Below, piece after piece: positions 24,680 to 35,797 of a DNA stretch of 64,000 nucleotides. The stretch is from Arthrobacter sp. V1I9 (GTDB lineage: Bacteria; Actinomycetota; Actinomycetes; Actinomycetales; Micrococcaceae), in NCBI RefSeq assembly GCF_030817075.1, contig NZ_JAUSYU010000001.1, forward strand, positions 992,001 to 1,056,000, given 5' to 3'. Position numbers and translations under genes: made by a program. Numbering within the stretch: position 1 is the first letter of the stretch; each line of letters starts with the position of its first letter. The notes beneath the pieces are model-generated. The model was not told where the DNA came from, searched no databases, and worked only from the letters and a program-made list of their open reading frames with translations.

Positions 24680-24922
24680 TTTTGTAATTGTTCTATGTGG
24701 CAGTGGATGAAGGCCGCCGCAGCATCATTTTGGTTTTGTTCTCATGATGCTGGGTGTGAGCTTGTTTCCGGGTTGCGGGCTAAGTGCGCAACGAATGCCA
24801 CTTTTTTGCACGCCTAGGCACTGTTCGAGACGCCAGGGCTGCAGGGACAACGCCAAAACCGATGCAGTGACGGCTGACGCCTGAATGTTCCGGTAGAGAT
24901 CAAACCAACGGAGAACACGAGA

Positions 24923-25297
24923 GTGCCTACGATTAACCAGCTGGTCCGCAAGGGCCGCACGCCTAAGGTCTCCAAGACCAAGGCCCCCGCGCTTAAGGGC
25001 AGCCCCATGCGCCGCGGTGTTTGCACCCGCGTTTACACCACCACCCCGAAGAAGCCGAACTCGGCTCTGCGTAAGGTGGCACGTGTGCGCCTCAACGGCG
25101 GCGTGGAAGTAACCGCCTACATCCCCGGTGTGGGACACAACCTGCAGGAGCACTCCATTGTGCTCGTTCGCGGCGGTCGTGTGAAGGACCTCCCGGGTGT
25201 CCGCTACAAGATCGTCCGTGGCGCCCTCGATACCCAGGGTGTCAAGAACCGTAAGCAGGCACGCAGCCGCTACGGCGCAAAGATGGAGAAGAAGTAA
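24923..25297 (+). CDS. rpsL: 30S ribosomal protein S12
   Basis: A 124-residue S12 starting at GTG 24923 ([11 protein letters not shown]). The loop [16 protein letters not shown] and the [16 protein letters not shown] segment carry the lysines whose change gives streptomycin resistance; both are wild type here. S12 sits at the decoding centre. It leads the str cluster and rpsG follows after one base. Confidence 0.97.
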   Translation: MPTINQLVRKGRTPKVSKTKAPALKGSPMRRGVCTRVYTTTPKKPNSALRKVARVRLNGGVEVTAYIPGVGHNLQEHSIVLVRGGRVKDLPGVRYKIVRGALDTQGVKNRKQARSRYGAKMEKK

Positions 25298-25298
25298 T

Positions 25299-25769
25299 AT
25301 GCCTCGCAAGGGTCCGGCCCCCAAGCGGCCGCTCGTACTAGATCCCGTTTACGGCTCCCCGCTGGTTACCCAGCTCATCAACAAGGTGCTCGTTGACGGT
25401 AAGAAGTCCACTGCAGAGCGCATCGTCTACGGTGCCCTCGAAGGCGCACGCGCCAAGTCCGGCGGCGACCCCGTAGCAGCCCTCAAGAAGGCCATGGACA
25501 ACGTCAAGCCTTCCCTCGAGGTCCGCTCACGCCGCGTCGGCGGCGCCACCTACCAGGTTCCGGTTGAGGTCAAGCCGGGCCGCTCCACCGCACTCGCCCT
25601 GCGCTGGCTGGTTGGCTACTCCAAGGCCCGCCGCGAAAAGACGATGACCGAGCGCCTCCAGAACGAAATCCTGGATGCCTCCAACGGTCTCGGTGCCGCT
25701 GTGAAGCGTCGCGAAGACACCCACAAGATGGCCGAGTCCAACAAGGCCTTCGCACACTACCGCTGGTAA
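25299..25769 (+). CDS. rpsG: 30S ribosomal protein S7
   Basis: A 156-residue S7 starting at ATG 25299, one base after the rpsL stop, so translation is coupled. The segments [19 protein letters not shown] and [17 protein letters not shown] are typical. S7 nucleates assembly of the 30S head and binds near the E site; in many bacteria it represses the str operon. A longer in-frame extension runs inside rpsL and is not used. Confidence 0.97.
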   Translation: MPRKGPAPKRPLVLDPVYGSPLVTQLINKVLVDGKKSTAERIVYGALEGARAKSGGDPVAALKKAMDNVKPSLEVRSRRVGGATYQVPVEVKPGRSTALALRWLVGYSKARREKTMTERLQNEILDASNGLGAAVKRREDTHKMAESNKAFAHYRW

Positions 25770-25838
25770 TACTTCCCGTACGCCGCCGGCCCTTCCAGGC
25801 TGGCGGCGAACGTGTAGTCCATCCGAAAGGGAGACACC

Positions 25839-27953
25839 GTGGCACAGGACGTGCTTACCGACCTTAGTAAGGTCCGCAACATCGGCATCATGGCCCACAT
25901 TGATGCCGGCAAGACCACCACCACCGAGCGCATCCTGTTCTACACGGGTGTGAACCACAAGATCGGCGAAACGCACGACGGCGCTTCGACCACTGACTGG
26001 ATGGAACAGGAAAAGGAACGCGGCATCACCATCACGTCTGCCGCCGTGACCTGCTTCTGGGAAAACAACCAGATCAACATCATCGACACCCCCGGCCACG
26101 TTGACTTCACCGTTGAGGTTGAGCGCTCCCTGCGCGTCCTCGACGGCGCCGTCGCCGTCTTCGATGGCAAGGAAGGCGTTGAGCCGCAGTCAGAGACCGT
26201 TTGGCGCCAGGCTGACAAGTACAACGTTCCGCGTATCTGCTTCGTCAACAAGATGGACAAGCTCGGTGCCGACTTCTACTTCACCGTAGACACCATCATC
26301 AGCCGCCTGGGCGCCAAGCCGCTCGTTATGCAGCTGCCCATCGGTGCCGAGAACGACTTCATCGGCGTCGTGGACCTGCTCTACATGCGCGCACTGGTGT
26401 GGCCCGGCGATGCCAAGGGTGACGTCACCATGGGTGCGAAGTACGAGATCCGCGAGATCCCGGCTGACCTCCAGGAAAAGGCCGAAGAGTACCGCGCAAA
26501 CCTCGTTGAGACGGTTGCAGAGTCCTCCGAGGAACTCATGGAGAAGTACCTCGAGGGTGAAGAAATCTCGATCGACGAGCTCAAGGTCGGCATCCGCAAG
26601 ATGACGATCAACTCCGAGCTCTACCCGATCTTCTGCGGTTCCGCCTTCAAGAACCGCGGCGTTCAGCCCATGCTCGATGCAGTTGTGGACTACCTGCCGA
26701 ACCCGCTCGACGTCCCCCCGATGGTCGGCCACGATCCTCGCGACGAAGAGAAGGAACTGACCCGCAAGCCTTCCTCCGAAGAGCCGTTCTCCGCACTGGC
26801 CTTCAAGATTGCTGCGCACCCGTTCTTCGGCCAGCTCACCTTCATCCGCGTGTACTCCGGTCACGTGGAAGCAGGCGCGCAGGTGGTTAACTCCACCAAG
26901 GGCAAGAAGGAGCGCATCGGCAAGCTGTTCCAGATGCACGCCAACAAGGAAATGCCTGTTGAGGGCGCAACCGCCGGCCACATCTACGCAGCGATCGGTC
27001 TGAAGGACACCACCACGGGTGACACCCTGTGCGATTCCAGCAACCAGATCGTTCTCGAGTCCATGAGCTTCCCGGAGCCCGTGATCTCGGTTGCCATCGA
27101 GCCGAACACCAAGGGTGACCAGGAGAAGCTCTCCACAGCCATCCAGAAGCTCTCCGCTGAGGACCCCACCTTCCAGGTGTCCCTCAACGAAGACACCGGC
27201 CAGACCATCATCGCCGGCATGGGCGAGCTCCACCTGGACATCCTGGTGGACCGCATGCGCCGCGAATTCAAGGTCGAGGCAAACGTGGGCAAGCCCCAGG
27301 TTGCTTACCGCGAAACCATCAAGCGCGCCGTCGAACGCCACGACTACACGCACAAGAAGCAGACCGGTGGTTCGGGTCAGTTCGCAAAGATCCAGATCGC
27401 CATCGAGCCGATGGACACGTCCGAAGGCGAACTGTACGAGTTCGAGAACAAGGTCACTGGTGGCCGCGTTCCCCGCGAGTACATCCCGTCTGTCGACGCT
27501 GGCATCCAGGATGCGCTGAACGACGGCGTCCTGGCCGGTTACCCGGTCGTGGGCATCAAGGCCACGCTGATTGACGGCGCGTACCACGATGTTGACTCGT
27601 CAGAAATGGCGTTCAAGATCGCCGGCCGTATGGCTTTCAAGGAAGCTGCACGCAAGGCGAACCCGGTTCTGCTCGAACCGCTGATGGATGTAGAGGTCCG
27701 CACCCCTGAGGAATACATGGGTGAAGTTATCGGTGACCTCAACTCCCGCCGTGGCCAGATGCAGTCCATGGAAGATGCACAGGGCGTCAAGGTCATCCGT
27801 GCGCACGTTCCGCTGTCCGGCATGTTCGGCTACATCGGTGACCTGCGTTCGAAGACCCAGGGCCGCGCTGTGTACTCCATGACGTTCAACAGCTACGCCG
27901 AGGTCCCGAAGGCAGTTGCCGACGAGATCATCCAGAAAACCCGCGGCGAATAG
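25839..27953 (+). CDS. fusA: elongation factor G
   Basis: A 704-residue EF-G. The G domain has the P-loop [19 protein letters not shown], the DTPGHVDF motif and [10 protein letters not shown]; domains II to V follow, including the [11 protein letters not shown] and [10 protein letters not shown] segments of domain IV. EF-G moves tRNA and mRNA through the ribosome with GTP hydrolysis. The GTG start has AAAGGGAGA before it. It lies between rpsG and tuf. Confidence 0.98.
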   Translation: MAQDVLTDLSKVRNIGIMAHIDAGKTTTTERILFYTGVNHKIGETHDGASTTDWMEQEKERGITITSAAVTCFWENNQINIIDTPGHVDFTVEVERSLRVLDGAVAVFDGKEGVEPQSETVWRQADKYNVPRICFVNKMDKLGADFYFTVDTIISRLGAKPLVMQLPIGAENDFIGVVDLLYMRALVWPGDAKGDVTMGAKYEIREIPADLQEKAEEYRANLVETVAESSEELMEKYLEGEEISIDELKVGIRKMTINSELYPIFCGSAFKNRGVQPMLDAVVDYLPNPLDVPPMVGHDPRDEEKELTRKPSSEEPFSALAFKIAAHPFFGQLTFIRVYSGHVEAGAQVVNSTKGKKERIGKLFQMHANKEMPVEGATAGHIYAAIGLKDTTTGDTLCDSSNQIVLESMSFPEPVISVAIEPNTKGDQEKLSTAIQKLSAEDPTFQVSLNEDTGQTIIAGMGELHLDILVDRMRREFKVEANVGKPQVAYRETIKRAVERHDYTHKKQTGGSGQFAKIQIAIEPMDTSEGELYEFENKVTGGRVPREYIPSVDAGIQDALNDGVLAGYPVVGIKATLIDGAYHDVDSSEMAFKIAGRMAFKEAARKANPVLLEPLMDVEVRTPEEYMGEVIGDLNSRRGQMQSMEDAQGVKVIRAHVPLSGMFGYIGDLRSKTQGRAVYSMTFNSYAEVPKAVADEIIQKTRGE

Positions 27954-28115
27954 TCTTCTGACGCTCGCAGCGAACAAACTCGGGTGTGCTTCCGGTCCAC
28001 GGAGGCCCGCCTGGTGCAGGTGGCCGGGTACGGCCGGATTCATCCGGACAAGCCGGATTCCGGCCATCTGCACGAACAGGCTCGAGGGACTAGTATTAGT
28101 TCCTGAATCTGCAAT

Positions 28116-28145
28116 TTCACCAATCCAAAGCCCCCCAAGTAGACT
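28116..28145 (+). promoter_or_regulatory. candidate tuf promoter
   Basis: TTCACC (28116-28121), an 18-bp spacer and TAGACT (28140-28145), 70 bases before the tuf start. It fits the 261-bp gap between fusA and tuf and suggests that tuf also has its own transcript. Confidence 0.5.
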
Positions 28146-28214
28146 TACCTGAGTTTCCGCCGCGACAAGCGCGGCTGAAGGGTATGTCATTTGAAAACGT
28201 TCTAGGAGGAACCT

Positions 28215-29405
28215 GTGGCAAAGGCAAAGTTCGAGCGGACTAAGCCGCACGTTAACATCGGCACCATTGGTCACGTTGACCACGGTAAGACGACGTTGAC
28301 GGCCGCCATTTCCAAGGTGCTGTACGACAAGTACCCGACCCTCAACGAGAAGCGTGACTTCGCGTCGATTGACTCTGCTCCCGAAGAGCGTCAGCGCGGC
28401 ATTACCATCAACATCTCGCACGTTGAGTACCAGACCGAAAAGCGCCACTACGCACACGTAGACGCTCCCGGTCACGCTGACTACATCAAGAACATGATCA
28501 CCGGCGCTGCTCAGATGGACGGTGCAATCCTCGTGGTTGCCGCCACTGACGGCCCGATGGCTCAGACCCGCGAGCACGTTCTGCTCGCCCGCCAGGTTGG
28601 CGTTCCCTACCTGCTGGTCGCGCTGAACAAGTCCGACATGGTTGACGATGAGGAACTGCTGGACCTCGTTGAAATGGAAGTTCGTGAGCTGCTCAGCTCG
28701 CAGGGCTTCGATGGCGACGAAGCACCGGTTGTCCGCGTTTCCGGCCTGAAGGCACTGGAAGGCGACCCGGAGTGGGTCAAGTCCGTTGAGGACCTGATGG
28801 CTGCTGTTGACGAGTCCGTTCCGGACCCCGTACGTGACCGTGACAAGCCGTTCCTCATGCCTATCGAGGACGTCTTCACCATCACCGGCCGTGGCACCGT
28901 TGTTACGGGCCGCGCCGAGCGTGGAACCCTCGCCATCAACTCGGAGGTCGAGATCGTCGGCATCCGCCCGGTCCAGAAGACCACGGTTACCGGTATCGAG
29001 ATGTTCCACAAGCAGCTCGACGAAGCATGGGCCGGCGAGAACTGTGGCCTCCTGCTCCGCGGTTTGAAGCGCGATGACGTAGAGCGTGGCCAGGTTGTCG
29101 TCAAGCCGGGTTCCATCACCCCGCACACCGACTTCGAGGCTAACGTCTACATCCTCTCCAAGGACGAAGGCGGACGTCACAACCCGTTCTACTCCAACTA
29201 CCGCCCGCAGTTCTACTTCCGTACCACGGACGTAACCGGCGTTATCACCCTGCCCGAGGGCACGGAAATGGTTATGCCTGGCGACAACACTGAGATGACC
29301 GTTGCGCTCATCCAGCCCATCGCCATGGAAGAGGGCCTCGGCTTCGCAATCCGCGAAGGCGGCCGCACCGTTGGTTCAGGACGCGTTACCAAGATCAACA
29401 AGTAA
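28215..29405 (+). CDS. tuf: elongation factor Tu
   Basis: A 396-residue EF-Tu starting at GTG 28215 behind CTAGGAGGA. The P-loop [14 protein letters not shown], the DAPGHADY motif, NKSDMVDD and the domain II/III segments ([14 protein letters not shown], the C-terminal [13 protein letters not shown]) are intact. EF-Tu delivers aminoacyl-tRNA to the ribosome. Only one tuf gene is visible. It ends the str cluster and is followed by a very strong terminator. Confidence 0.98.
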   Translation: MAKAKFERTKPHVNIGTIGHVDHGKTTLTAAISKVLYDKYPTLNEKRDFASIDSAPEERQRGITINISHVEYQTEKRHYAHVDAPGHADYIKNMITGAAQMDGAILVVAATDGPMAQTREHVLLARQVGVPYLLVALNKSDMVDDEELLDLVEMEVRELLSSQGFDGDEAPVVRVSGLKALEGDPEWVKSVEDLMAAVDESVPDPVRDRDKPFLMPIEDVFTITGRGTVVTGRAERGTLAINSEVEIVGIRPVQKTTVTGIEMFHKQLDEAWAGENCGLLLRGLKRDDVERGQVVVKPGSITPHTDFEANVYILSKDEGGRHNPFYSNYRPQFYFRTTDVTGVITLPEGTEMVMPGDNTEMTVALIQPIAMEEGLGFAIREGGRTVGSGRVTKINK

Positions 29406-29420
29406 TTCCGGTTGAACTGA

Positions 29421-29463
29421 AGAACAGCCCCGCTGCTACTGCAGCGGGGCTGTTCTTTTTGGT
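29421..29463 (+). terminator. terminator after tuf
   Basis: AGAACAGCCCCGCTGC pairs perfectly with GCAGCGGGGCTGTTCT around a 4-base loop and runs into a T tract, 15 bases after the stop. It is one of the strongest terminators in the window. Confidence 0.93.
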
Positions 29464-29506
29464 TAACCCCTCCCTGATACTGTTGCTGGACCGAAAGGAG
29501 TTCATC

Positions 29507-29632
29507 ATGGGATGGCTTATTTTTTTGATCATCGCGGTTGTTGTGGTGGCCGGTGTGTTCTGGGCCAAGAAGCACTTCCGCAACGAGATTGACCGCGCCA
29601 AGCGGATTAACCGGGCAAACAAAAACCAGTAG
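29507..29632 (+). CDS. 41-residue single-helix membrane peptide
   Basis: A short frame with ATG at 29507 and AAAGGAG 6 bases before it. The peptide is a membrane helix (MGWLIFLIIAVVVVAGVFW) followed by a basic tail with KKHFRNEIDRAKRINRANKNQ-like content, i.e. one transmembrane segment with a positive cytoplasmic end. It is unrelated to any family I recognise. It lies between the tuf terminator and the convergent beta-glucosidase gene; GATACT at 29476-29481 could be its -10. The ribosome-binding site and hydrophobic/basic layout make chance less likely, but it is short. Confidence 0.6.
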   Translation: MGWLIFLIIAVVVVAGVFWAKKHFRNEIDRAKRINRANKNQ

Positions 29633-29648
29633 TGGCGCGGGGCGATGG

Positions 29649-31100
29649 CTAGCCTGCCAGGGCCTTCCGTGCCTTGCTGAGCGACTGGTACCAGTAGAAG
29701 GACTGTTTGGGCGTACGCTCCAGCGTTTCAAAGTCCACATGCACCAGGCCGAAGCGCTGCGAGTAGCCTGCCGCCCACTCGAAATTGTCCATCAGGGTCC
29801 ACACGTAATAGCCGCGCAGGTCCACGCCCGAGGCCGCCCCGCCGGGGGAGGTGGCCTCCAGCGCCGCACGCAGGTGCGAAGCGATGTAGTTCATCCGCTC
29901 CTCGTCCTGGACAGGACCGGAGACCTGGTCAGGCTCTGGGAAACTGGCTCCGCCTTCGGTGATGTAGACCGGCGGGAGCGCGTCACCGTACCGGTCCTGC
30001 AGTTCCTTCAGCTGGACACCCAAATGGTCAGGAGCCACGGGCCAGCCGAATCCGGTGCTGTCGTACTCCGGGTAGCCCACCTCGTGGAAGGGGAGCCTGG
30101 CTACAGCCTTGTGTGTATTGGCCGGAATGGGCGTCACGCCGCGGCCGATGGCAACCTTCACCGGGAAGTAGTAGTTGAGCCCGTAGAAATCGAGCGGCTG
30201 ATGGATGGTCCGCATGTCGGCGTCGGAGATCCTGCCTATTGAGCGCAGCCACGGCCGGGCATACAGCGGCAGGCTGGGGTAGCGGCCCAGCAGGACCGGA
30301 TCGGCGTAGATCCTGTTCATGAGCAGGTCGTACAGCTTCGCCACCAGCCTGTCCCCGACCTTCCGGCTGGCAGGCCGGACTGGTGAGTGGAGGTTGGTGA
30401 CACCAACATCTCCTTTGACCCCGGCAGCCCGCAGGGCCTGGGCGCCGAGGCCGTGGGCCAGGAGTTGGTGGTGGATGGCCGGCAGGGCGTCGAACATCAG
30501 CGTGTGGCCTGGAGCATGGACCCCAAGGGCGTAACCGTTCAGGGTCACCGACAGCGGTTCGTTCAGCGTGACCCACTGCGCTACCCGGTCGCCATAGCGT
30601 TCGCCGGCGGCAGCGGCGTAGTCGCCGAACCGCTCAGCTGTCTCACGGTTCATCCAGCCCCCGCCCTGTTCAAGCGGCAGCGGGGTATCCCAGTGGTAGA
30701 GGGTGGCCATGGGGGAGATGCCGGCAGCGAGCAGCTGGTCGATCAGCCGGTCATAGAAGTCCAGCCCCTCCGCGTTCAGGTTTCCCCGGCCGTCGGGCTG
30801 GATCCTCGGCCAGGACAGGGAGAAGCGGTAGGAGTCCACGCCGAGCTCCTGGAGAAGGGCGATGTCCTCCGGCAGGCGGTTATAGTGGTCGCAGGCCACA
30901 GCGGGGGAGTGCCCGTCCATGATGCTGCCGGGCTTCTCGGCGAAGGCGTCCCAGCCGGAAGGGCCCCGTCCTCCCTGGGTAAGGGCTCCCTCGATCTGGA
31001 AGGCTGCGGCCGCCACACCCAGGGTGAACGACGGCGGCATGCGGCTTGCCAGTTCTGTCACGGATTCGGTGCTCTCCAGCGTCATGCCCCTATCATCCAT
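29649..31100 (-). CDS. GH1 family beta-glucosidase
   Basis: A 483-residue glycoside hydrolase family 1 enzyme. The acid/base glutamate is in WVTLNEP (E181) and the nucleophile in VYITEGG (E382); the N-terminal FTLGVAAAAFQIEGA and the YHWDTPLPL segments belong to the sugar-binding (beta/alpha)8 barrel. It hydrolyses beta-glucosides such as cellobiose, with no signal peptide, so it is cytoplasmic. ATG 31100 and ATG 31085 are both possible starts. It interrupts the usual tuf-rpsJ neighbourhood and is divergent from rpsJ; no sugar transporter or regulator is adjacent. Confidence 0.92.
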   Translation of the reverse strand: MDDRGMTLESTESVTELASRMPPSFTLGVAAAAFQIEGALTQGGRGPSGWDAFAEKPGSIMDGHSPAVACDHYNRLPEDIALLQELGVDSYRFSLSWPRIQPDGRGNLNAEGLDFYDRLIDQLLAAGISPMATLYHWDTPLPLEQGGGWMNRETAERFGDYAAAAGERYGDRVAQWVTLNEPLSVTLNGYALGVHAPGHTLMFDALPAIHHQLLAHGLGAQALRAAGVKGDVGVTNLHSPVRPASRKVGDRLVAKLYDLLMNRIYADPVLLGRYPSLPLYARPWLRSIGRISDADMRTIHQPLDFYGLNYYFPVKVAIGRGVTPIPANTHKAVARLPFHEVGYPEYDSTGFGWPVAPDHLGVQLKELQDRYGDALPPVYITEGGASFPEPDQVSGPVQDEERMNYIASHLRAALEATSPGGAASGVDLRGYYVWTLMDNFEWAAGYSQRFGLVHVDFETLERTPKQSFYWYQSLSKARKALAG

Positions 31101-31486
31101 TCGGGCGTACCCGTTGGCAATGACCCGGCCACGGCGCCGGTGGAAAGGGCCAATTCGCTTCTGGCGCTAAATTCCGGCATACTAGTTGAGTTGTTCAAGC
31201 GCTCTTTCGCGTCCCGATCCGGATAATGCCGGGTGCCAGGGTCCAAGTAGGAGCCCAAACATAACCCACTCCCCATGGAATTGCGGACGAGTACGCGCGG
31301 AAAGCGCGACACGCCCGACCGCGGGGGTCGGTTGCGCCGGCAGGTTGAGGAACCCGGATTCATCCGGATTCAGCTTGTGCGGCGGGTGGTAGTTACGACT
31401 TCAAATGCTTCGGCAGCCGCACAACACGTAAGTGAACAGGGCAGCCCTAATCAGGGGAAGCACAGACTGAAAGAGAGTCAGGCGAC
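31101..31486 (+). other. divergent intergenic region upstream of rpsJ
   Basis: About 390 bp without a convincing gene, between the divergent beta-glucosidase gene and rpsJ. CATACT (31178-31183) and GATAAT (31222-31227) are possible -10 elements for the S10 cluster but lack good -35 partners; either would give a leader of 250-300 bases. I see no clear operator for the beta-glucosidase. Confidence 0.5.
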
Positions 31487-31795
31487 ATGGCGGGACAAAA
31501 AATCCGCATCCGGCTGAAGTCATACGACCACGAGGTCATTGACGTTTCAGCACGGAAGATCGTTGAGACGGTCACGCGCGCAGGCGCAACTGTAGTTGGC
31601 CCCGTGCCGCTGCCGACGGAGAAGAACGTTTACTGCGTAATCCGCTCTCCGCACAAGTACAAGGACAGCCGCGAGCACTTTGAAATGCGCACGCACAAGC
31701 GTCTTATCGACATCATCGATCCCACGCCGAAGGCTGTTGACTCGCTTATGCGTCTCGACCTGCCGGCCGACGTGAACATCGAAATCAAGCTGTAG
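31487..31795 (+). CDS. rpsJ: 30S ribosomal protein S10
   Basis: A 102-residue S10 with the typical [19 protein letters not shown] start, [20 protein letters not shown] and [12 protein letters not shown] segments. It is part of the 30S head and, as NusE, of antitermination complexes. It is the first gene of the S10 cluster, which runs without strong interruptions to rpsQ; rplC follows after 17 bases. Confidence 0.97.
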
Positions 31796-31812
31796 GGAGG
31801 TGCTGAGAGACT

Positions 31813-32463
31813 ATGACCGCAACCCGTAACGTAAAGGGCCTGCTGGGCACGAAGCTCGGCATGACCCAGGTCTGGGACGAGAACAACAAGCTCATCCCCG
31901 TCACTGTGGTCCAGGCAGATTCGAACGTCATCACCCAGCTGCGCAACGCAGAAGCTGATGGCTACGTAGCCGTTCAGATCGGCTACGGCCAGATCGATCC
32001 CCGCAAGGTCACCAAGCCGCTGGCTGGTCACTTTGAAAAGGCAGGCGTCACGCCTCGCCGCCACGTCGTCGAACTCCGTACCGCAGATGCTGCTGAGTAC
32101 GAGCTGGGCCAGGAGCTCTCTGTAGAGGTCTTCGAAGCCGGCCAGAAGATCGACGTCATCGGCACCACCAAGGGTAAGGGCTTCGCCGGTGTTATGAAGC
32201 GTCACGGCTTCCACGGCGTTGGAGCTTCCCACGGTGCCCACAAGAACCACCGTAAGCCCGGTTCAATCGGTGGCGCATCCACCCCGAGCCGCGTCTTCAA
32301 GGGCATGAAAATGGCCGGCCGCATGGGCGCCGTTCGTCACACCACGCTGAACCTCACGGTCCACGCGGTTGACGTCGAGAAGTCGCTGCTCCTTATCAAG
32401 GGTGCCGTTCCCGGCGCCCGCGGCCAGGTCGTACTCGTACGCACCGCCGTGAAGGGAGCCTAG
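31813..32463 (+). CDS. rplC: 50S ribosomal protein L3
   Basis: A 216-residue L3. The start [18 protein letters not shown], the extended loop region ([21 protein letters not shown]) that reaches the peptidyl-transferase centre, and the [12 protein letters not shown] segment are typical. It is one of the early assembly proteins of the 50S subunit. A GGGAGG site lies before the ATG; rplD follows after 4 bases. Confidence 0.97.
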   Translation: MTATRNVKGLLGTKLGMTQVWDENNKLIPVTVVQADSNVITQLRNAEADGYVAVQIGYGQIDPRKVTKPLAGHFEKAGVTPRRHVVELRTADAAEYELGQELSVEVFEAGQKIDVIGTTKGKGFAGVMKRHGFHGVGASHGAHKNHRKPGSIGGASTPSRVFKGMKMAGRMGAVRHTTLNLTVHAVDVEKSLLLIKGAVPGARGQVVLVRTAVKGA

Positions 32464-32467
32464 TCCA

Positions 32468-33091
32468 ATGGCTAACACTGTCCAGGTTGACCTGCCCGCA
32501 GAGATCTTCGACGTTCAGACCAACGTGCCGCTGCTGCACCAGGTTGTCGTTGCCCAGCTCGCTGCTGCTCGCCAGGGTACCCACAAGACCAAGACCCGCG
32601 CTGAAGTTTCCGGTGCAGGACGCAAGCCGTTCAAGCAGAAGGGTACCGGCCGCGCCCGTCAGGGTTCCATCCGTGCTCCTCACATGACCGGCGGTGGCGT
32701 TGTCCACGGTCCCACACCGCGTGACTACAGCCAGCGCACCCCCAAGAAGATGATTGCTGCTGCACTGCGCGGCGCTCTGTCTGACCGGGCGCGTAACGGA
32801 CGCATCCACGTTGTTGCCGAACTGGTTGAGGGCGCCAAGCCTTCCGCCAAGACTGCACTTGCAACGCTGCGCGGCGTTTCCGACCGCAAGAACCTGCTGG
32901 TTGTCATCGAGCGCGCCAACGATGTTGCAGCACTGTCCGTGCGCAACCTCGCCGGTGTTCACGTTCTGTACGCAGACCAGCTGAACACCTACGACGTTCT
33001 CGTGTCTGATGACGTTGTCTTCACCAAGGCTGCCTACGAAGCATTCGTTGCCGGCAAGGCAGTGGCAAAGAACGAGGAGGATGCCAAGTGA
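32468..33091 (+). CDS. rplD: 50S ribosomal protein L4
   Basis: A 207-residue L4. The conserved extended loop ([20 protein letters not shown]) lines the exit tunnel near the macrolide site, and the C-terminal NAYDVL-like segment appears as [18 protein letters not shown]. In E. coli L4 also regulates the S10 operon. Its stop overlaps the rplW start by 4 bases, indicating coupled translation. Confidence 0.97.
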   Translation: MANTVQVDLPAEIFDVQTNVPLLHQVVVAQLAAARQGTHKTKTRAEVSGAGRKPFKQKGTGRARQGSIRAPHMTGGGVVHGPTPRDYSQRTPKKMIAAALRGALSDRARNGRIHVVAELVEGAKPSAKTALATLRGVSDRKNLLVVIERANDVAALSVRNLAGVHVLYADQLNTYDVLVSDDVVFTKAAYEAFVAGKAVAKNEEDAK

Positions 33092-33393
33092 GTGCAGCCA
33101 CCATCAAGGATCCCCGCGACGTCGTGCTTGCGCCCGTCGTGTCGGAAAAGAGCTACGGCCTGATCGACGAGGGCAAGTACACCTTCCTGGTGGACCCCCG
33201 GTCGAACAAGACCGAGATCAAGCTGGCCGTGGAGAAAATTTTCTCCGTCAAGGTCGAATCGATCAACACCATCAACCGTGCCGGTAAGCGCAAGCGCACC
33301 AAATTCGGATGGGGTACCCGCAAGAACACCAAGCGTGCGATTGTCACCCTCAAAGAAGGCACTATCGACATCTTCGGCGGTCCGCTCGCGTAG
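33088..33393 (+). CDS. rplW: 50S ribosomal protein L23
   Basis: A 101-residue L23 starting at GTG 33088, overlapping rplD by GTGA. The segments [20 protein letters not shown] and [24 protein letters not shown] are typical. L23 lies at the tunnel exit and is the docking site for trigger factor and SRP. It is followed by rplB after 29 bases. Confidence 0.96.
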   Translation: MSAATIKDPRDVVLAPVVSEKSYGLIDEGKYTFLVDPRSNKTEIKLAVEKIFSVKVESINTINRAGKRKRTKFGWGTRKNTKRAIVTLKEGTIDIFGGPLA

Positions 33394-33422
33394 CGGAGAC
33401 CACTTTAACGAGGAAATAAATT

Positions 33423-34262
33423 ATGGGAATCCGTAAATACAAGCCGACTACCCCGGGCCGTCGTGGCTCGAGCGTAGCGGACTTCATCGAAATCACGCGG
33501 TCGACGCCGGAAAAGTCGTTGGTACGTCCGCTGCCCAAAAAGGGCGGCCGTAACAACACCGGTAAGATCACCACCCGTCACAAGGGTGGCGGACACAAGC
33601 GCCAGTACCGTCTGATCGACTTCCGTCGCCACGACAAGGACGGCGTTGACGCCCGCGTTGCTGAAATTGAGTACGATCCGAACCGTACGGCTCGCATCGC
33701 CCTCCTGCACTACGTTGATGGCACCAAGCGTTACATCATCGCTCCGAACAAGCTGTCCCAGGGTGACTTCGTAGAGGCAGGTGCCAACGCTGACATCAAG
33801 CCTGGCAACAACCTGCCCCTGCGCAACATCCCCGTGGGTACCGTTATCCACGCAGTTGAACTGCGTCCGGGTGGCGGCGCCAAGATGGGCCGCTCCGCCG
33901 GTGCATCCATCCAGCTCGTTGCCAAGGAAGGCCGTTTCGCCCAGCTGCGTCTGCCTTCCGGTGAAATCCGCAACGTTGACGTGCGCTGCCGCGCAACCGT
34001 CGGCGAGGTGGGCAACGCCGAGCAGTCGAACATCAACTGGGGCAAGGCCGGCCGTATGCGCTGGAAGGGCGTCCGCCCGACCGTCCGTGGTGTCGCCATG
34101 AACCCGGTTGACCACCCGCACGGTGGTGGCGAGGGCAAGACGTCCGGTGGACGTAACCCCGTCAACCCGAACGGTAAGCGGGAAGGCCGCACGCGCCGCC
34201 CGAACAAAGAGAGCGACAAGCTTATTGTGCGTCGCCGTCGTACTGGCAAGAACAAGCGATAG
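33423..34262 (+). CDS. rplB: 50S ribosomal protein L2
   Basis: A 279-residue L2 of usual length. The RNA-binding segments ([30 protein letters not shown]) and the C-terminal peptidyl-transferase region ([17 protein letters not shown] with the conserved histidine) are present. L2 binds domain IV of 23S rRNA and is needed for subunit association. rpsS follows 12 bases later. Confidence 0.97.
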   Translation: MGIRKYKPTTPGRRGSSVADFIEITRSTPEKSLVRPLPKKGGRNNTGKITTRHKGGGHKRQYRLIDFRRHDKDGVDARVAEIEYDPNRTARIALLHYVDGTKRYIIAPNKLSQGDFVEAGANADIKPGNNLPLRNIPVGTVIHAVELRPGGGAKMGRSAGASIQLVAKEGRFAQLRLPSGEIRNVDVRCRATVGEVGNAEQSNINWGKAGRMRWKGVRPTVRGVAMNPVDHPHGGGEGKTSGGRNPVNPNGKREGRTRRPNKESDKLIVRRRRTGKNKR

Positions 34263-34274
34263 GAGCCTGGACAC

Positions 34275-34556
34275 ATGCCACGCAGCCTGAAAAAAGGTCC
34301 TTTCGTTGACCAGCACCTCTTTGTGAAGGTAGCCAGGGAAAACGAAAAGGGCACCAAGAACGTCATCAAGACCTGGTCCCGCCGTTCGATGATCATCCCC
34401 GACATGCTCGGGCACACGATCGCCGTACACGACGGACGCAAGCACATTCCGGTGTTTGTCACTGAGTCGATGGTCGGGCACAAGCTCGGCGAATTCGCTC
34501 CCACGCGGACATTCCGCGGCCATGTCAAGGACGACCGTAAGGGCAAGCGCCGCTAG
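34275..34556 (+). CDS. rpsS: 30S ribosomal protein S19
   Basis: A 93-residue S19: [19 protein letters not shown] at the start and [23 protein letters not shown] in the middle are family hallmarks. S19 forms a head-side complex with S13. It follows rplB with a normal ribosome-binding site (GATAGGAG). Confidence 0.97.
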   Translation: MPRSLKKGPFVDQHLFVKVARENEKGTKNVIKTWSRRSMIIPDMLGHTIAVHDGRKHIPVFVTESMVGHKLGEFAPTRTFRGHVKDDRKGKRR

Positions 34557-34594
34557 GCGCCTGCACTTACGTCAAAGACGAGAGAAGGAAAGCA

Positions 34595-34960
34595 ATGGAA
34601 GCCAAGGCAATTGCGCGCCACATCCGCGTAACGCCTATGAAGGCCCGGCGCGTCGTCAACCTTGTTCGTGGTTTGCAAGCGAATGAGGCTCTGGCAATTC
34701 TGAAGTTTGCCCCGCAGGCAGCTTCGGAGCCGGTATTCAAGGTAGTTCAGTCGGCAATCTCCAACGCCCGGGTCCTCGCGGACCGTGACGGCGTTGCGTT
34801 TGACGAAGGCGACCTCATCATCAGCGAAGCGTTTGTTGATGAAGGCCCGACCATGAAGCGGTTCCAGCCGCGTGCCCAGGGTCGTGCATTTCAGATCAAG
34901 AAGCGCACCAGCCACATCACCGTGGTAGTCGCTACCCCGGAGAAAGAGGAGGCTCGCTAA
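34595..34960 (+). CDS. rplV: 50S ribosomal protein L22
   Basis: A 121-residue L22. The globular part ([19 protein letters not shown]) and the long beta-hairpin ([20 protein letters not shown]) that reaches into the exit tunnel are present. The stop is directly followed by the GTG of rpsC, so the two are coupled. AAGGAAAGCA lies before its ATG. Confidence 0.97.
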   Translation: MEAKAIARHIRVTPMKARRVVNLVRGLQANEALAILKFAPQAASEPVFKVVQSAISNARVLADRDGVAFDEGDLIISEAFVDEGPTMKRFQPRAQGRAFQIKKRTSHITVVVATPEKEEAR

Positions 34961-35797
34961 GTGGGACAGAAAGTAAACCCGCACGGGTTCCGACTCGGCA
35001 TCACCACCGATCACGTATCGCACTGGTTCGCTGACAGCACCAAGGCCGGCCAGCGGTACAAGGACTTCGTTCGCGAAGACATCCGCATCCGCCAGCTCAT
35101 GTCCACGGGCATGGAGCGCGCCGGTATCGCCAAGGTTGAGATCGAGCGCACCCGTGACCGTGTCCGCGTGGACATCCACACGGCCCGCCCGGGCATCGTC
35201 ATCGGCCGCCGTGGAGCAGAAGCAGACCGCATCCGCGGCGAGCTCGAAAAGCTCACCGGCAAGCAGGTTCAGCTGAACATCCTCGAGGTCAAGAACCCCG
35301 AGATGGAAGCACAGCTTGTTGCCCAGGGCGTTGCTGAGCAGCTGACTTCACGTGTGGCTTTCCGCCGCGCGATGAAGAAGGCCATGCAGTCCGCACAGCG
35401 TGCAGGTGCCAAGGGCATCCGTATCGCCTGCTCCGGTCGACTGGGTGGCGCTGAAATGTCCCGCTCGGAGTTCTACCGCGAAGGCCGTGTGCCCCTGCAC
35501 ACCCTCCGCGCGAACATCGACTACGGCTTCTACGAAGCCAAGACCACCTTCGGCCGCATCGGCGTGAAGGTCTGGATCTACAAGGGTGACGTCACCGCCA
35601 AGGAACTGGCCCAGCAGGCCGCTTCCGCCCCGTCCCGCGGCCGCGGTCCCAGCGACCGTCCGGGCCGTCCGGGTGGCGCTGACCGTGGTGACCGCCGCCG
35701 TCGCAACGACCGCCCGGCCGCTGACGCAGCTCCTGCTGCTGAAGCACCGGCAGTTGAGGCTGCACCTGCTGCAGCAGTAGAAGGAGGACAGGCCTAA
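34961..35797 (+). CDS. rpsC: 30S ribosomal protein S3
   Basis: A 278-residue S3, longer than the 233 residues of E. coli. It starts at GTG 34961 with no gap after rplV. The KH domain carries the [11 protein letters not shown] loop; the second domain has [17 protein letters not shown]. The extra C-terminal tail (about 60 residues) is rich in Arg, Gly, Ala and Pro ([21 protein letters not shown] type). S3 sits at the mRNA entry of the 30S subunit. Its TAA lies against the rplP ATG. Confidence 0.96.
   Translation: MGQKVNPHGFRLGITTDHVSHWFADSTKAGQRYKDFVREDIRIRQLMSTGMERAGIAKVEIERTRDRVRVDIHTARPGIVIGRRGAEADRIRGELEKLTGKQVQLNILEVKNPEMEAQLVAQGVAEQLTSRVAFRRAMKKAMQSAQRAGAKGIRIACSGRLGGAEMSRSEFYREGRVPLHTLRANIDYGFYEAKTTFGRIGVKVWIYKGDVTAKELAQQAASAPSRGRGPSDRPGRPGGADRGDRRRRNDRPAADAAPAAEAPAVEAAPAAAVEGGQA

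Larger units (their letters stand above)
24579..24922 (+). other. intergenic region between rpoC and rpsL
   Basis: About 340 bp without a gene. It contains the rpoC terminator (24590-24638), a small hairpin (GGCTTG/CAAGCC, 24654-24669) and a TAGACT -10-like hexamer (24674-24679) that could start the rpsL-rpsG-fusA transcript with a leader of about 240 bases. No coding frame is convincing. Confidence 0.6.

Noticed and set aside
26190..27587. 465-codon open frame opposite fusA
   Set aside because: Antisense shadow; its composition mirrors the fusA codons and no motif is seen.
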